In this document: piece after piece, positions 1 through 9,176 of the stretch | Position numbering within the stretch: position 1 is the stretch's first letter | Layout: every line of letters starts with the position of its first letter | Origin: an uncultured Bacteroidota bacterium | GTDB lineage: Bacteria; Bacteroidota; Bacteroidia; Chitinophagales; Saprospiraceae | DNA: 41,755 nt | Reading direction: 5' to 3' | Assembly (NCBI GenBank): GCA_937861115.1 | Contig: CALMBD010000236.1 | Location: 1-41,755 of the forward strand | Notes under the pieces: model-generated | Told to the model about the DNA's origin: nothing | Databases searched by the model: none | The model's input: the letters and a program-made list of their open reading frames with translations, nothing else | Made by a program: the position numbers and the translations under genes

Positions 1-55
<55 letters not shown>

Positions 56-92
56 GGAAAAAAATGCATTTATCCTGAATTATTGCACTATA

Positions 93-123
93 GCAATGCA
101 ACAATTCAAGCAATGCAACAATT
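93..123. repeat. Two direct repeats with a 17-bp period
   Basis: The 14-mer GCAATGCAACAATT occurs at 93-106 and again at 110-123, separated by CAA. It sits between the heptamer array and the stop codon of the response regulator at 139. No function can be assigned. Confidence 0.8.
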
Positions 124-138
124 TAACCATCCAGTCAT

Positions 139-792
139 TTAACCTTCTCCATCCACCCAGCCTTCTTTCATGGCCTTGAGAATCGCTTCCGTTTTGGAGT
201 TGACCTGAAGTTTGTCGTACACATTCCGGATATGCGTCCGTACGGTATCGATGCTGATATGAAGGTCGTCGGCGATCAGTTTGTAACTAAAACCTTTCAT
301 CAGTCCCTTGAGAATATCCTGCTCGCGGGCAGAAAGCAGGTGGTCGGCGGGATGCGTTTTGGGCGGTTGCTGGAAAAACTGCAATACCCTGCGCGCCACG
401 CTGGAAGTCATCGGTGAGCCGCCTTTGTGCACGTCGAACACCGCCTGAATAATCTCTGCAGGCGGTGTGTTTTTGAGCAGATAACCGCTTGCGCCGCTCC
501 GAACGGCCTGGAAAATGCGTTCGTCATCGTCGAACACCGTCAGCATAACCACCTGGGTTTTGGGGTACATCGATTTGATGATGGGGAGGGCCTCCAGTCC
601 CGACATACCCGGCATGTTGATATCGAGCAGCACCACATCGGGTTCATGTACATGCAGATCGGTCTTGATATTGTTTACATGCGGAAATGCGCTGCCCAGC
701 ACCAGTCCGGGTGTTGCCTGGAGCAGGAAGGCTATACCCTCCCGCAAGTCGCGGTTATCTTCGTAGAGCAATACTTTTACGGCGTCTCCCAT
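139..792 (-). CDS. NarL/FixJ-type response regulator
   Basis: A 217-residue DNA-binding response regulator. The N-terminal receiver domain (about 5-125) has the acidic pair E11/D12, the expected phosphoacceptor D57 in the run VVLLDINMPG, and a conserved Thr in VVMLTVFDD. The C-terminal LuxR-type helix-turn-helix (about 150-212) starts LSAREQDIL and contains DTVRTHIRNVYDKL. It lies 125 bp downstream of the sensor kinase on the same strand, so the two almost certainly form a phosphorelay pair. A TAACTTTG promoter element in the gap suggests the regulator can also be transcribed alone. Target genes cannot be deduced. No clear terminator was seen between its stop and the window edge. Confidence 0.93.
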   Translation of the reverse strand: MGDAVKVLLYEDNRDLREGIAFLLQATPGLVLGSAFPHVNNIKTDLHVHEPDVVLLDINMPGMSGLEALPIIKSMYPKTQVVMLTVFDDDERIFQAVRSGASGYLLKNTPPAEIIQAVFDVHKGGSPMTSSVARRVLQFFQQPPKTHPADHLLSAREQDILKGLMKGFSYKLIADDLHISIDTVRTHIRNVYDKLQVNSKTEAILKAMKEGWVDGEG

Positions 793-865
793 GTTCGATC
801 CGGTGGTTACTGATGAGCATTCAAGATTAGGAAAATCTGTTTATCGTGTGCATAGTTGTGGTGCA

Positions 866-896
866 CAAAGTTAGCCTTGGCCTATTGGCCCTGCAA
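866..896 (-). promoter_or_regulatory. Bacteroidota-type promoter for the response regulator
   Basis: Read on the minus strand, TTG (894-896) is followed after 20 bases by TAACTTTG (866-873), an exact TAnnTTTG -7 element with acceptable spacing. The regulator ATG lies about 74 bases downstream. Assignment rests on consensus match only. Confidence 0.5.
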
Positions 897-917
897 TCGC
901 ATAAAAGTGTGACTTTG

Positions 918-3900
918 TTACAAACCGACCGATAACAAGACACGCACGCCCTTGCCGGGAGCCGTTTGAAGGTCAAGTTTGCCCCCGATATCAGCGGCAC
1001 GCTGCCGCATATTGGCCAGGCCGTTGCCGTGCTGTACGGTAACGGGGTCAAATCCTTTCCCGTCGTCCCGGATTTCCAGAAATATCTTGTTGCGGCTCCA
1101 TTGCAGCTGTACATGGATCTCGGTACAGTCTGCGTATTTGGCCGCATTGTTTACCGCCTCTTTGAATATGAGGTAGATGTTGCGGCGCTGGTCGGGGCGC
1201 AGGTTGCGGTGCTGGAAGTCCTCAGGCATATCCGCCACAAAGCGGATATTGCGCGCTTCGCCGATCCTGAGCCCGAACTCGCGCATGCGCGATACGAGGT
1301 CTGCCAGGTTGTCGTGCCGGTAATTGATTGCCCATACGATGTCCTGCATCGCGTCCGACAGTGATGCGGCACTCTGCCCGATACGCTGCAAGAGGCCTTT
1401 TACCGCATCCTGCTGGTCGTCGAGTTGGTTTTGTGCCACTTCACTGAAAAAACGAATACTGCTGAGGGTGCTGCCCATGTCGTCGTGCAGGTCGCGCGCG
1501 ATACGCCGCCGGATCACCTCCAGGCGCCTGCGCTGCTCTTGCCGGAAATAGACCAGCAGACCGATCACACTCCCTGCCAGAAGCAGGATCATCAGTCGAA
1601 ACCAGGCTGTTTTCTGAAAGGGCGGAACCACATGAATGGCCATCCGCACCGGTTGCCGGCTCAGGAAGCCGTCGCCGTTGCGCGCATGTACGAGCAGGGT
1701 GTAATCGCCTCCGTCGAGATTGGTGTAGGTAATAATGTTTTGCCGGGTTTCGACCCATTCCTTGTCGAAGCCTTCGAGTTTGTACAGCAGTACGGTTTTT
1801 CCGGGCTGGTTGTAGTTGAGCGCTGCGATGTCGAAAGCCACCACGTTGTCGCCGGGGCGCAGTATGATCGGTTCGCCCAGGCGCCAGGGGATCGGTTTAT
1901 TCGATACAAAAACATCGGCAAGAGCCAGGCGCGGCGGGTATGGATTCATCGGCAGTCGCGAAGTATTCGCCAGGTTGAACGCATCCTGGAACCCGACAAA
2001 CAGCTCTCCATTGGGCAGCATCCGGAGTGTCCCGGATATATCGTTGTCGAACAGGCCATCCGGGCGCTGGTATATATCCACCCTTCCGGTAGGCGGGTAA
2101 TAGCGACAAAGGCCGTTGCCTGTGGCCAGCCAAAAGCGGTCTTCCCGGTCCATTTCAACGCCATACACCAGTTTGTTCTGAAGACCATTGGCCGTATTCA
2201 GGACAAACGCCACTTTGCCCTCGTCGTCGAGGCGAAACAGGCCTTCATGCGTGGCCACCCAAAGGCGGTTTTGCCGGTCAAAAATGAAATCGTTACAGGG
2301 GTAGTTGATCGTGTCTGTCGGCAATAAATGATCGAAGTGCCCGCTCGCCTGGTCGTACCGGATAAACCCGTCGGCCAGACCAACCAGTAGCCGCCCCGAC
2401 GGGTCTTCTGACAAAGCGCGTATATAGTTTTTCCTGCCGTCAAGGGGTATGTATGTACTTTTTCCGGAAACGGGATCAAGCCGGTACAGGCCTTCATAGT
2501 TGCTGCCAAACCAGATATGTCCGTCTTTGCCCACGAGTATTTCCAGTACTTTGTGGTTGACGCCGGGTGTTGGGAAATGGGGCTTGAACGTACGGTACCG
2601 CCTCGTTTCAGGGTCGAATTCCTGCACACATCCCAATTCCGCCAGCCAAATTTTGCCATGCCGGTCGACCTCTATATCGAATACTTCATTGTTAAGGGGT
2701 CCCTTATTGGCTTCCTTGCCCTTCTGTTCCATGAAGTGCCTGAAGTGGTTTTCGCGGCGATTCCATTCCACAAAACCTTTTCCCCAGATGGAAATCCAGT
2801 AGCGGTCGGCGTGTTTGGGGTCCTTTACAATACCTGATATGGCGCTGAACTGATCGGGGGCGATAGTATCCGGAAAAAATATGCGGGTAAATTTCAGGTC
2901 GTTGGGATCATACTTCTCCACCCCGCCGTCAGTACCGATCCATATGATGTCTGTAAGCGTATCCTTGAAAATAACACGCGTGAGTGTGTTGTTGTGAGAA
3001 AACGGTTCTTTGGCGCGTGGCGGGAAATGAATATCCCTGTTTTCCAGCATCAGGTGCCAGTACAAACCATTGACCCCGCCACCTGCCCATACGATGGGTC
3101 CGGCAAGCGGATGCCGGTCGAATAAAAAAACGGTGGTGATGGCGGGCCCGTCGGGAAAATCCTCAAATTTTCCGGTGTCTTCATTCAGCCGGAACAAGCC
3201 TTTGCCCCAGCTCGAACACCACAGCCGCCCGTGCTCGTCTTCATATAAAAACCCTGCAATAACTCTTTTTGCAGGATCAGGGTCCGTTTTGCCAAATTGA
3301 AATTCATATCGCCGGGTTTCGGGAAAAAACTGAAACAGACTCCCCCCTACATTCACCCAGATGCGTCCCCTGGAATCTACAAATGTGCCGCCGTTCGCCC
3401 CCATAGGGAGATTGAAACGATCGATCTGCATCGTACGCCAGTTGATACGCAGCAGGAAGGTATCTCCCGTCCCCCAGGCATATCCCTTTTGATCGAAATG
3501 AAAATGCGAAACCGAAACCGGTTTGTTGTGTCCCGGTATTTTGATCGGTATGCGGTGGAAATATCGGTTTTCGTAATCCCAGAGACACAGCCCTTTTAAG
3601 GTCGAGACCCACATCCGCCCTAAAGGGTCGAGTGATAATCCCTGAATCTGGTTGGAAATCAACGAATTGCTGTCGCCGGCGACCGGGCGGTAAACTACGC
3701 AACGCGCACCGTCGTATCGGGTCAGTCCGTCGGACGTGCCAAACCACATAAAACCCTGGGTATCCCTTACAATACTGGCCACGAAATTATGCGACAACCC
3801 GTCGTCGGTAGTGATCCTTTTGAGCGCCACACCTTCCGGCTGGGCCGGGAGTATAAAAACGGCATGGAGCAGCCAAAGGGTAAACCATACGCCTTTGCCT

Positions 3901-3920
3901 GCGATACAACCTTTCGGCAT
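918..3920 (-). CDS. Sensor histidine kinase with beta-propeller and Y_Y_Y sensor
   Basis: A 1000-residue membrane kinase. After an N-terminal hydrophobic signal/anchor comes a long row of two-component propeller repeats (Reg_prop type; recurring patterns such as TDDGLSHN, IWFGSNYEGLYR, LWVATHEGLFRL), then a Y_Y_Y-type beta-sandwich (LLYKLEGFDKEW), one membrane helix, a HisKA_3 box (ARDLHDDMGSTLSSIRFF, phospho-His near residue 810) and an HATPase_c domain with N box (FKEAVNNAAKYA) and G boxes (IRDDGKGFDP, GNGLANM). This is the layout of periplasmic-sensing kinases of Bacteroidota, here unfused to an AraC regulator and paired instead with the NarL-type gene downstream. The reading frame stays open to a TTG at 3986, but the ATG at 3920 directly precedes the signal segment and is preferred. 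The ligand is unknown. Confidence 0.93.
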   Translation of the reverse strand: MPKGCIAGKGVWFTLWLLHAVFILPAQPEGVALKRITTDDGLSHNFVASIVRDTQGFMWFGTSDGLTRYDGARCVVYRPVAGDSNSLISNQIQGLSLDPLGRMWVSTLKGLCLWDYENRYFHRIPIKIPGHNKPVSVSHFHFDQKGYAWGTGDTFLLRINWRTMQIDRFNLPMGANGGTFVDSRGRIWVNVGGSLFQFFPETRRYEFQFGKTDPDPAKRVIAGFLYEDEHGRLWCSSWGKGLFRLNEDTGKFEDFPDGPAITTVFLFDRHPLAGPIVWAGGGVNGLYWHLMLENRDIHFPPRAKEPFSHNNTLTRVIFKDTLTDIIWIGTDGGVEKYDPNDLKFTRIFFPDTIAPDQFSAISGIVKDPKHADRYWISIWGKGFVEWNRRENHFRHFMEQKGKEANKGPLNNEVFDIEVDRHGKIWLAELGCVQEFDPETRRYRTFKPHFPTPGVNHKVLEILVGKDGHIWFGSNYEGLYRLDPVSGKSTYIPLDGRKNYIRALSEDPSGRLLVGLADGFIRYDQASGHFDHLLPTDTINYPCNDFIFDRQNRLWVATHEGLFRLDDEGKVAFVLNTANGLQNKLVYGVEMDREDRFWLATGNGLCRYYPPTGRVDIYQRPDGLFDNDISGTLRMLPNGELFVGFQDAFNLANTSRLPMNPYPPRLALADVFVSNKPIPWRLGEPIILRPGDNVVAFDIAALNYNQPGKTVLLYKLEGFDKEWVETRQNIITYTNLDGGDYTLLVHARNGDGFLSRQPVRMAIHVVPPFQKTAWFRLMILLLAGSVIGLLVYFRQEQRRRLEVIRRRIARDLHDDMGSTLSSIRFFSEVAQNQLDDQQDAVKGLLQRIGQSAASLSDAMQDIVWAINYRHDNLADLVSRMREFGLRIGEARNIRFVADMPEDFQHRNLRPDQRRNIYLIFKEAVNNAAKYADCTEIHVQLQWSRNKIFLEIRDDGKGFDPVTVQHGNGLANMRQRAADIGGKLDLQTAPGKGVRVLLSVGL

Positions 3921-4067
3921 TTTACAGCGGCATACCCTCACCGGCAAAGCAGTGATCAACTGTAGTGTCTGTCTTGTAAAGGCCAAATCGAACCGGGTTT
4001 AGATAAGCTACACAAAGATGTAAAAAGTGCAGATAAATCCGGTTAATAAGATGGAAATGCGGGCCCG

Positions 4068-5045
4068 TCAGTCGCACTTGTACATGGCAAATTCCCCCTT
4101 GAAGGCTTCACTCATGAAACCGGTCTTGTTGTAGTCGATCTGCCACACAATGTAAAGCCCTTGCTGTTGGAATGCCTCTCCTTCTCCTGACAATTGACCG
4201 GCATACAACCGGTCTTCGCCGCCCGGCGAAGGAATATTGCCTTCCCATGTTTTCACGGGTATGATCAGTTTGCCGTCTGCGATCTTGCCGGGCAATTTTG
4301 GCCAGGGCCACATGAACGGGAAAAACTGGACTTCAAAGTCAAAAGCAGGGTCGGCACTCGCCGTTATAATAATATTGCAATAGGAGGCAGCAGGGTCCTG
4401 TGTTTCCCGGTATGTACCGATAACATCCTGGGGGCCGGTTATGGTTGCCGGCGGGCCTGCGTTGGCCTGAATGGTCACGTTGGAGTCTTTCTGTCCGGCC
4501 TGTATGGACTGATCCGGCGTCTTGTTATAAGCGAAATCGATGACCTGTAGTTTGCCGTTGCCGCCACTACAGTTCAACTGTACCCAACCGTAGATAAAGT
4601 TTCCCGAGGCATTGCCGAATCGAAAACCGAGGTAGCGGTTTCCTGCCCCTTCAAATTTACCGCCATGCGAGACGGTATTGCCCAGCACGGACTGTTTGTT
4701 TCGCCATTTGTCCGATGCGGATATTTTGTCGCCCTTTTTCAGAGCGTCGGGATACCCGAAACCTTGGTTGTCCAGTATTTCACAGTTCGTTACGGATACA
4801 TTTGTCGCCAGATCGGAGCCGGAAAGTGCCGTGATACTGAATACCAGCGATGCGTTTGTCGCGCTATTCAGCACAAGTGTGGTAGTGGAAAATGAGGTGA
4901 TTTCGGCATTGACATCTGCGTAAGATATGGTATTGACCGGTATACCGTCTTCTGTGTCTGTCTTGTCAAGCGGTTCGGAAGTACAGGAAAAGAATACAAG
5001 CGCTGTGAGCGCAAACAGCAAAAATTTGTCAGGGTGGTTCATCAT
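4068..5045 (-). CDS. Predicted outer-membrane lipoprotein, unknown function
   Basis: A 325-residue protein with a lipoprotein signal peptide: charged start, hydrophobic stretch and lipobox LVFFSC (Cys about 21), followed by acidic residues. The middle (about 105-185) contains NRYLGFRFGN and FIYGWVQLNCSG, a pattern seen in beta-sandwich domains of secreted Bacteroidota proteins, then a Thr/Pro linker and a C-terminal beta-rich part with IIITASADPAFDFEV. No enzymatic motif is visible. It follows the penicillin-binding protein gene on the same strand after 184 bp and has its own candidate -7 element, so it may be transcribed alone. I do not recognise the family. Confidence 0.8.
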   Translation of the reverse strand: MMNHPDKFLLFALTALVFFSCTSEPLDKTDTEDGIPVNTISYADVNAEITSFSTTTLVLNSATNASLVFSITALSGSDLATNVSVTNCEILDNQGFGYPDALKKGDKISASDKWRNKQSVLGNTVSHGGKFEGAGNRYLGFRFGNASGNFIYGWVQLNCSGGNGKLQVIDFAYNKTPDQSIQAGQKDSNVTIQANAGPPATITGPQDVIGTYRETQDPAASYCNIIITASADPAFDFEVQFFPFMWPWPKLPGKIADGKLIIPVKTWEGNIPSPGGEDRLYAGQLSGEGEAFQQQGLYIVWQIDYNKTGFMSEAFKGEFAMYKCD

Positions 5046-5084
5046 GAGGAGTTTTTAGTTTGTTATAAGGAGTGGTTTACCTGA

Positions 5085-5092
5085 CAAATTTA
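5085..5092 (-). promoter_or_regulatory. Candidate -7 element of the lipoprotein gene
   Basis: Minus-strand TAAATTTG matches TAnnTTTG exactly and lies 40 bases before the lipoprotein ATG at 5045. No good TTG -33 box is seen at the usual distance, so the call is tentative. Confidence 0.35.
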
Positions 5093-5229
5093 ACGAATAG
5101 GAAATACAATCTGCTGCCCTGCCACCAGAAACCGTACCGTTGGCTAATCCTGGCAGAGCGTTCGGGTTTACCTTATGCATAAGAAAAACCGTGTGCCACC
5201 ACCTGGCCACTCTATATAAACAAACCCTG

Positions 5230-7890
5230 TTACCCGCCGTCCAGTTGATCGCCAAAGGTATCGTCCGGCTTTTTCTTCTTGTTTGGAAGGGTGCCGTCGT
5301 CCGGCAATTCGTCGTTGTAGATATCGGGGAAGAAATCTTCCTCGTCTTCCGTAGGAGCTGCATCGCCCTGCTCGTAATTGGCGCAGTTGGTCTCGATGCC
5401 GAGGTCGCCGGGAGGCCGCACAAACCGCGCGTTGAAGTCGTAACCCGATTTTGGATCCTTTTCCAGCCGGTTGATGAACCCGGCGAAGATGGGGCGCGCC
5501 ATACGGGCGCCCTGGCCGTCGGCCAACTGCAAAAAACGTATCCAGCGGTCGTCGCCGCCAACCCAGGTGCCCACCACAAGGCGGGGGGTGATACCCATAA
5601 ACCAGCCGTCGGATTGATTGGTCGTTGTTCCCGTTTTCCCGCCGACCTCGCTTTTCAGCGTATTGATACCCGGCGCGCCGCTGACATTGTATTTCAGCAT
5701 TTCCACCATGACGTAGTTGGCATTCGGCGGAAGGGCGGCATGCTCTTCGGGCAGGGAACGGTAGATGGTCCGGCCGTTTTTATCTTCAATTCGTTTGATC
5801 ACAAATGGCAGTCCATACATCCCCTTATTGGCAAACGTGGCGTATGCTCCCGTCATTTCCATCACAGTAAGGTCGGCAGCGCCGAGGCAAATAGAGGGCT
5901 GTTTGGGTATGTGGTACTGCCCGTCGGGGCGCCGCGCCGACGAGTCGATCCCCATGCTGTTGCAAAGGCCGCGCACAGGCTCGGTATCGCCCATTTGTTT
6001 CATCAGGTAGGTGCTGATGGAGTTGACGGAGTTTTTCAGCGCCTCCTTCAGTGTCATCCGCAGACCGGTATAGGTGTTGTTGGAGTTTTTGGGCGTCCAG
6101 TCTGTAATATTGGTAAAGTTCTGGTATCGCGCCGGTATGGTCACCGGCTGGTCGTATACGGAGAAACAGGGACTGATACTTTGCTGGGAAATAGCAGTGG
6201 CGTACACAAAAGGTTTGAATGTAGAGCCCACCTGCCGTTCGGTACGGATGTGATCGAACTGAAAGTATTTGTAGTTGATCCCGCCGACCCAGGCTTTGAT
6301 TTCGCTCGTCGTCGGGTCCATGGCCAGGATGCCCGTTTGCAGGAACATGCGGTGGTAGCGCACGCTGTCGAGCAGCGTCATGACAGTGTCTTTTTCCAGA
6401 CGCGGGTTGTCCCAGGTGAACACCTTCATCCGTGTTTTGGTGTCGTACACTTTTTTGATGGCTACCTGAAGGGCGCGGTACTGGTTTTTGATTTCCGGCC
6501 ACTCCGGTCCGGACATAATGCTCCGGTAAGCGGCGGCCTGTTCAACGGTAGCGATACCGGCTGCCACCATTTTTCCGATAGAACCCGGTTTCTTGTCTTC
6601 GGAGAGCATGCGCTCGATGTCGGCATCGCGCAGTTCAAATTCATATCGTTTCTGAACACGGTCGCTCACGGCATCCAGGTATTTCGGCCGTATCGCCTGG
6701 TAGCGGTCGCCGTCGCGAATAAGCGCCATCAGCGCATCCCGCCTGTTCTCGATCTCTTCGGCGGTTGCGCCCCGGCCCCGGTAGGTCCAGGGATTGCTGT
6801 TGCGCCAGACCTGGAAGAAGCGGCTTTGCAGTTTTTTCATGTGCTCCTGCATGGCCGCTTCGGCGTGCTGTTGAAACACGGGGTCGATGGTCGTGTAAAT
6901 ACGCAACCCGTCTTTGTAAATATTGTATTTGGAGCCGTCGGAGCGGCGGCATTCCGGTGCGTCGAGTATTTTATCCAGGTCTTTTTTGAGTTCCGAGCAC
7001 AGATAGGGCGCCTTGTCGTCGGTAAAGTTGACGCGCTTGAAGCGGCTCATATCGAGGGGCTTGACTTTCAGTTCGTCGAACTGCGCCTCTGTCAACATGC
7101 CGTTGTTGCGCATCTGGTACAACACGATCCAGCGCCGGCGCATGGCGCGTTCGGGAAAGCGTACAGGGTTGAAATAAGAAGGATTTTGCAACATGCCGAT
7201 CAGCATGGCGGCTTCTTCAATCTTGAGTTCCGACTGGGGTTTTCCAAAATATACCTCCGAAGCGGCGTGGATGCCGTAGGCGTTGTTGATAAAGTTGAAC
7301 TGGTTGAGGTACATGGCGAGTATCTCCTCCTTGGTGTAACTCCGTTCCAGTTTGACCGCCGTGATCCATTCCCGCAGTTTCCTGTAAATCAGGGCAAACA
7401 GCTTCTCCACTTTGTTCATCCCCTGAAAATTGCGGTCAGAATACAACATTTTCGCCAGCTGCTGGGTGATAGTGGAACCGCCCCCGGCACTTTGGTCGCG
7501 CAGGAGAATGGTGCGAAAAACCACCCGCCCCACAGCGCGGGCATCGATGCCGCAATGCTCCCAGAAACGTTCGTCTTCAGTGGCCACGAGCGCGTTGACC
7601 AGGTGCGGGCTAAGGTCTTCGTACGCCACAGGCACCCGGTTTTCGGTGAAATAGCGCCCCAACACCTCGTTGTTGTTGGCCAGCACCTCGCTGGCCAGCG
7701 CAGAACTGGGGTCCTCGAGCTCCCGAAACGACGGGATCGCCGTGAAGTTCATCGACAAAAACAGCACCACAACGGCAAGGATTACACCGATGAGCAATCG
7801 CCAGGTCCAGCGGATGATACTTTTGTAGCGCGGCATGCGCTTTTCCTGTAGCGCTGCCTTTATGGAGATCAGATGTTGCGGCTCATTCAT
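5230..7890 (-). CDS. Bifunctional penicillin-binding protein 1A (class A PBP)
   Basis: A class A PBP that polymerises glycan strands (GT51) and cross-links peptides (transpeptidase) at the periplasmic face of the inner membrane. After a short cytoplasmic N-terminus there is one membrane helix (RLLIGVILAVVVLFLSM). The GT51 domain shows ATEDERFWEHCGID with the catalytic Glu near residue 105, and GGSTITQQLAKM. The transpeptidase has SxxK (GSTFKPF, near 555), SxN (NSVNS, near 620) and KTG (GGKTGTTTNQSDGW, near 750). The tail is acidic and then Lys-rich. The frame is open up to 7965, but that lies upstream of a TACTTTTG element at 7918-7925, so ATG 7890 was chosen (886 residues). ATG 7836, with AGGA about 8 bases upstream, is an alternative. 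A 903-residue plus-strand frame over this gene is an antisense artefact. Confidence 0.95.
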   Translation of the reverse strand: MNEPQHLISIKAALQEKRMPRYKSIIRWTWRLLIGVILAVVVLFLSMNFTAIPSFRELEDPSSALASEVLANNNEVLGRYFTENRVPVAYEDLSPHLVNALVATEDERFWEHCGIDARAVGRVVFRTILLRDQSAGGGSTITQQLAKMLYSDRNFQGMNKVEKLFALIYRKLREWITAVKLERSYTKEEILAMYLNQFNFINNAYGIHAASEVYFGKPQSELKIEEAAMLIGMLQNPSYFNPVRFPERAMRRRWIVLYQMRNNGMLTEAQFDELKVKPLDMSRFKRVNFTDDKAPYLCSELKKDLDKILDAPECRRSDGSKYNIYKDGLRIYTTIDPVFQQHAEAAMQEHMKKLQSRFFQVWRNSNPWTYRGRGATAEEIENRRDALMALIRDGDRYQAIRPKYLDAVSDRVQKRYEFELRDADIERMLSEDKKPGSIGKMVAAGIATVEQAAAYRSIMSGPEWPEIKNQYRALQVAIKKVYDTKTRMKVFTWDNPRLEKDTVMTLLDSVRYHRMFLQTGILAMDPTTSEIKAWVGGINYKYFQFDHIRTERQVGSTFKPFVYATAISQQSISPCFSVYDQPVTIPARYQNFTNITDWTPKNSNNTYTGLRMTLKEALKNSVNSISTYLMKQMGDTEPVRGLCNSMGIDSSARRPDGQYHIPKQPSICLGAADLTVMEMTGAYATFANKGMYGLPFVIKRIEDKNGRTIYRSLPEEHAALPPNANYVMVEMLKYNVSGAPGINTLKSEVGGKTGTTTNQSDGWFMGITPRLVVGTWVGGDDRWIRFLQLADGQGARMARPIFAGFINRLEKDPKSGYDFNARFVRPPGDLGIETNCANYEQGDAAPTEDEEDFFPDIYNDELPDDGTLPNKKKKPDDTFGDQLDGG

Positions 7891-7917
7891 ACGTGCGAGG
7901 GGTGCGGTTTGTTTCGA

Positions 7918-7925
7918 CAAAAGTA
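7918..7925 (-). promoter_or_regulatory. Candidate -7 element of the PBP1A gene
   Basis: Minus-strand TACTTTTG matches TAnnTTTG exactly. It predicts a transcript start near 7911 and a leader of about 20 bases before the ATG at 7890. No clear TTTG -33 box is present. Confidence 0.4.
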
Positions 7926-7980
7926 ATAATGCTTTCCCGGAAAAAATATTTTGTGTCAAAAACACCGGCTCAAAAGAACC

Positions 7981-9174
7981 ATGTTCGCATCTTTCGGAAG
8001 CATGATCCTAGCAAGCGCAGCTATTTTCCTATCATTCGCCTACGCCGCTGCCATGCTGGCCTACCTGTTGGGCTGGCGTGCACTGCCGGAATGGCGCCTC
8101 CCGAAGCATTTTATTCCCCGTAAACGAATTAGCGTGATCATTCCGTGCCGGAATGAAGCAAAACATATCGGAGCGTGCACCGGGTCGATCATCGACGGCT
8201 CTTACCCTCCTGATTTGCTGGAAGTCATCGTGGTCGACGATTTTTCGGAAGATGAGACCGTAGCGGCGGCAGGTGAAAGGGTTCGGGTATTGCGTCTGGA
8301 CGAGATTTTGCCGGAAGAGGCGCGGCAAACGGCGAATAAAAAGCAAGCCATCAGCACAGGTATATCGCAGGCGCAGGGCGATATCATAGTGACCACGGAT
8401 GCGGATTGTATCGCGCCTCCGGATTGGCTCCTGACAATAGCTGCGCGTTTTGAAAAAGAGCGCGGGGTCGGGGAAGCAGATCCCGTTTCCCCCATCCTGC
8501 TCGCGGCCCCTGTTGTTTTTCACCGGGAACACAACCTCCTGCAGCGGTTCCAGTCGCTCGATTTTCTGGGCATGATGGGCATCACCGGCGCCGGAATCAA
8601 GATGGGGTTCCAGCGCATGGCCAACGGCGCCAATCTGGCGTTCGACAAGTCGCTGTTCGACGCCGTTGACGGTTACAGCGGGAATGTGCAGTTCGCTTCG
8701 GGCGACGACATGTTTCTGGTACAAAAAATCGCGCGCTACCGACCGGGAAGTATTTTTTTCCTGAAAAACCGGGCGGCAGCGGTCCGGACGGAGGCCCGGC
8801 CCGATTGGCGCACTTTCTGGCAACAAAGGTTGCGCTGGGGCACCAAAAACGCCGCCCTGACCGAATGGCCGGTGCGCCTGGTGTTGTTGCTGGTCTTCCT
8901 GTTTTGCTGGAGCATCCTGATCAACGGCCTGTTGGCCATTGCAGGGCTGGTTGCCGGAGATATATTTTTCCTGAAAATACTGGCGCTGCAACTGGCAGTC
9001 AAAGCCGCCTCGGATTATTTGTTTCTGCGGGAAATGTGCCGGTTTTTTGAGCGCCGGGATCTGTTGCGCTGGTTTGCCCCCTGCTTTTTGATGCACACCG
9101 CTTACATAGCCGTGATCGGGCTGGCGAGTCTGTTTTTCCGCAGGTTCGAATGGAAAGGCCGGCGCGTGCAGTGA
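7981..9174 (+). CDS. Family 2 glycosyltransferase, CESA-like, membrane-bound
   Basis: A 397-residue inner-membrane glycosyltransferase. An N-terminal membrane helix (about 8-30) is followed by a GT-A catalytic domain with VIIPCRNEA (53-60), VVDD (84-87), the metal-binding DxD in TTDAD (138-142), a GDD motif (240-242) and QRLRW (281-285), equivalent to the QxxRW motif of processive beta-glycosyltransferases. Three C-terminal hydrophobic segments follow (about 297-385). It should transfer sugar from a nucleotide donor to a lipid or growing glycan, but donor and product cannot be read from sequence. The start is ATG 7981; a TTG at 7951 is less likely. It is divergent from PBP1A and convergent with the dihydroorotase-like gene, with stop codons 2 bp apart. 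Confidence 0.88.
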   Translation: MFASFGSMILASAAIFLSFAYAAAMLAYLLGWRALPEWRLPKHFIPRKRISVIIPCRNEAKHIGACTGSIIDGSYPPDLLEVIVVDDFSEDETVAAAGERVRVLRLDEILPEEARQTANKKQAISTGISQAQGDIIVTTDADCIAPPDWLLTIAARFEKERGVGEADPVSPILLAAPVVFHREHNLLQRFQSLDFLGMMGITGAGIKMGFQRMANGANLAFDKSLFDAVDGYSGNVQFASGDDMFLVQKIARYRPGSIFFLKNRAAAVRTEARPDWRTFWQQRLRWGTKNAALTEWPVRLVLLLVFLFCWSILINGLLAIAGLVAGDIFFLKILALQLAVKAASDYLFLREMCRFFERRDLLRWFAPCFLMHTAYIAVIGLASLFFRRFEWKGRRVQ

Positions 9175-9176
9175 GA

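Noticed and set aside
5140-7851. 903-codon open frame on the plus strand opposite PBP1A
   Set aside because: It is the antisense of a gene with complete catalytic motifs, and its translation is low-complexity His/Val/Gly-rich with no recognisable domain. It results from the codon bias of the real gene.
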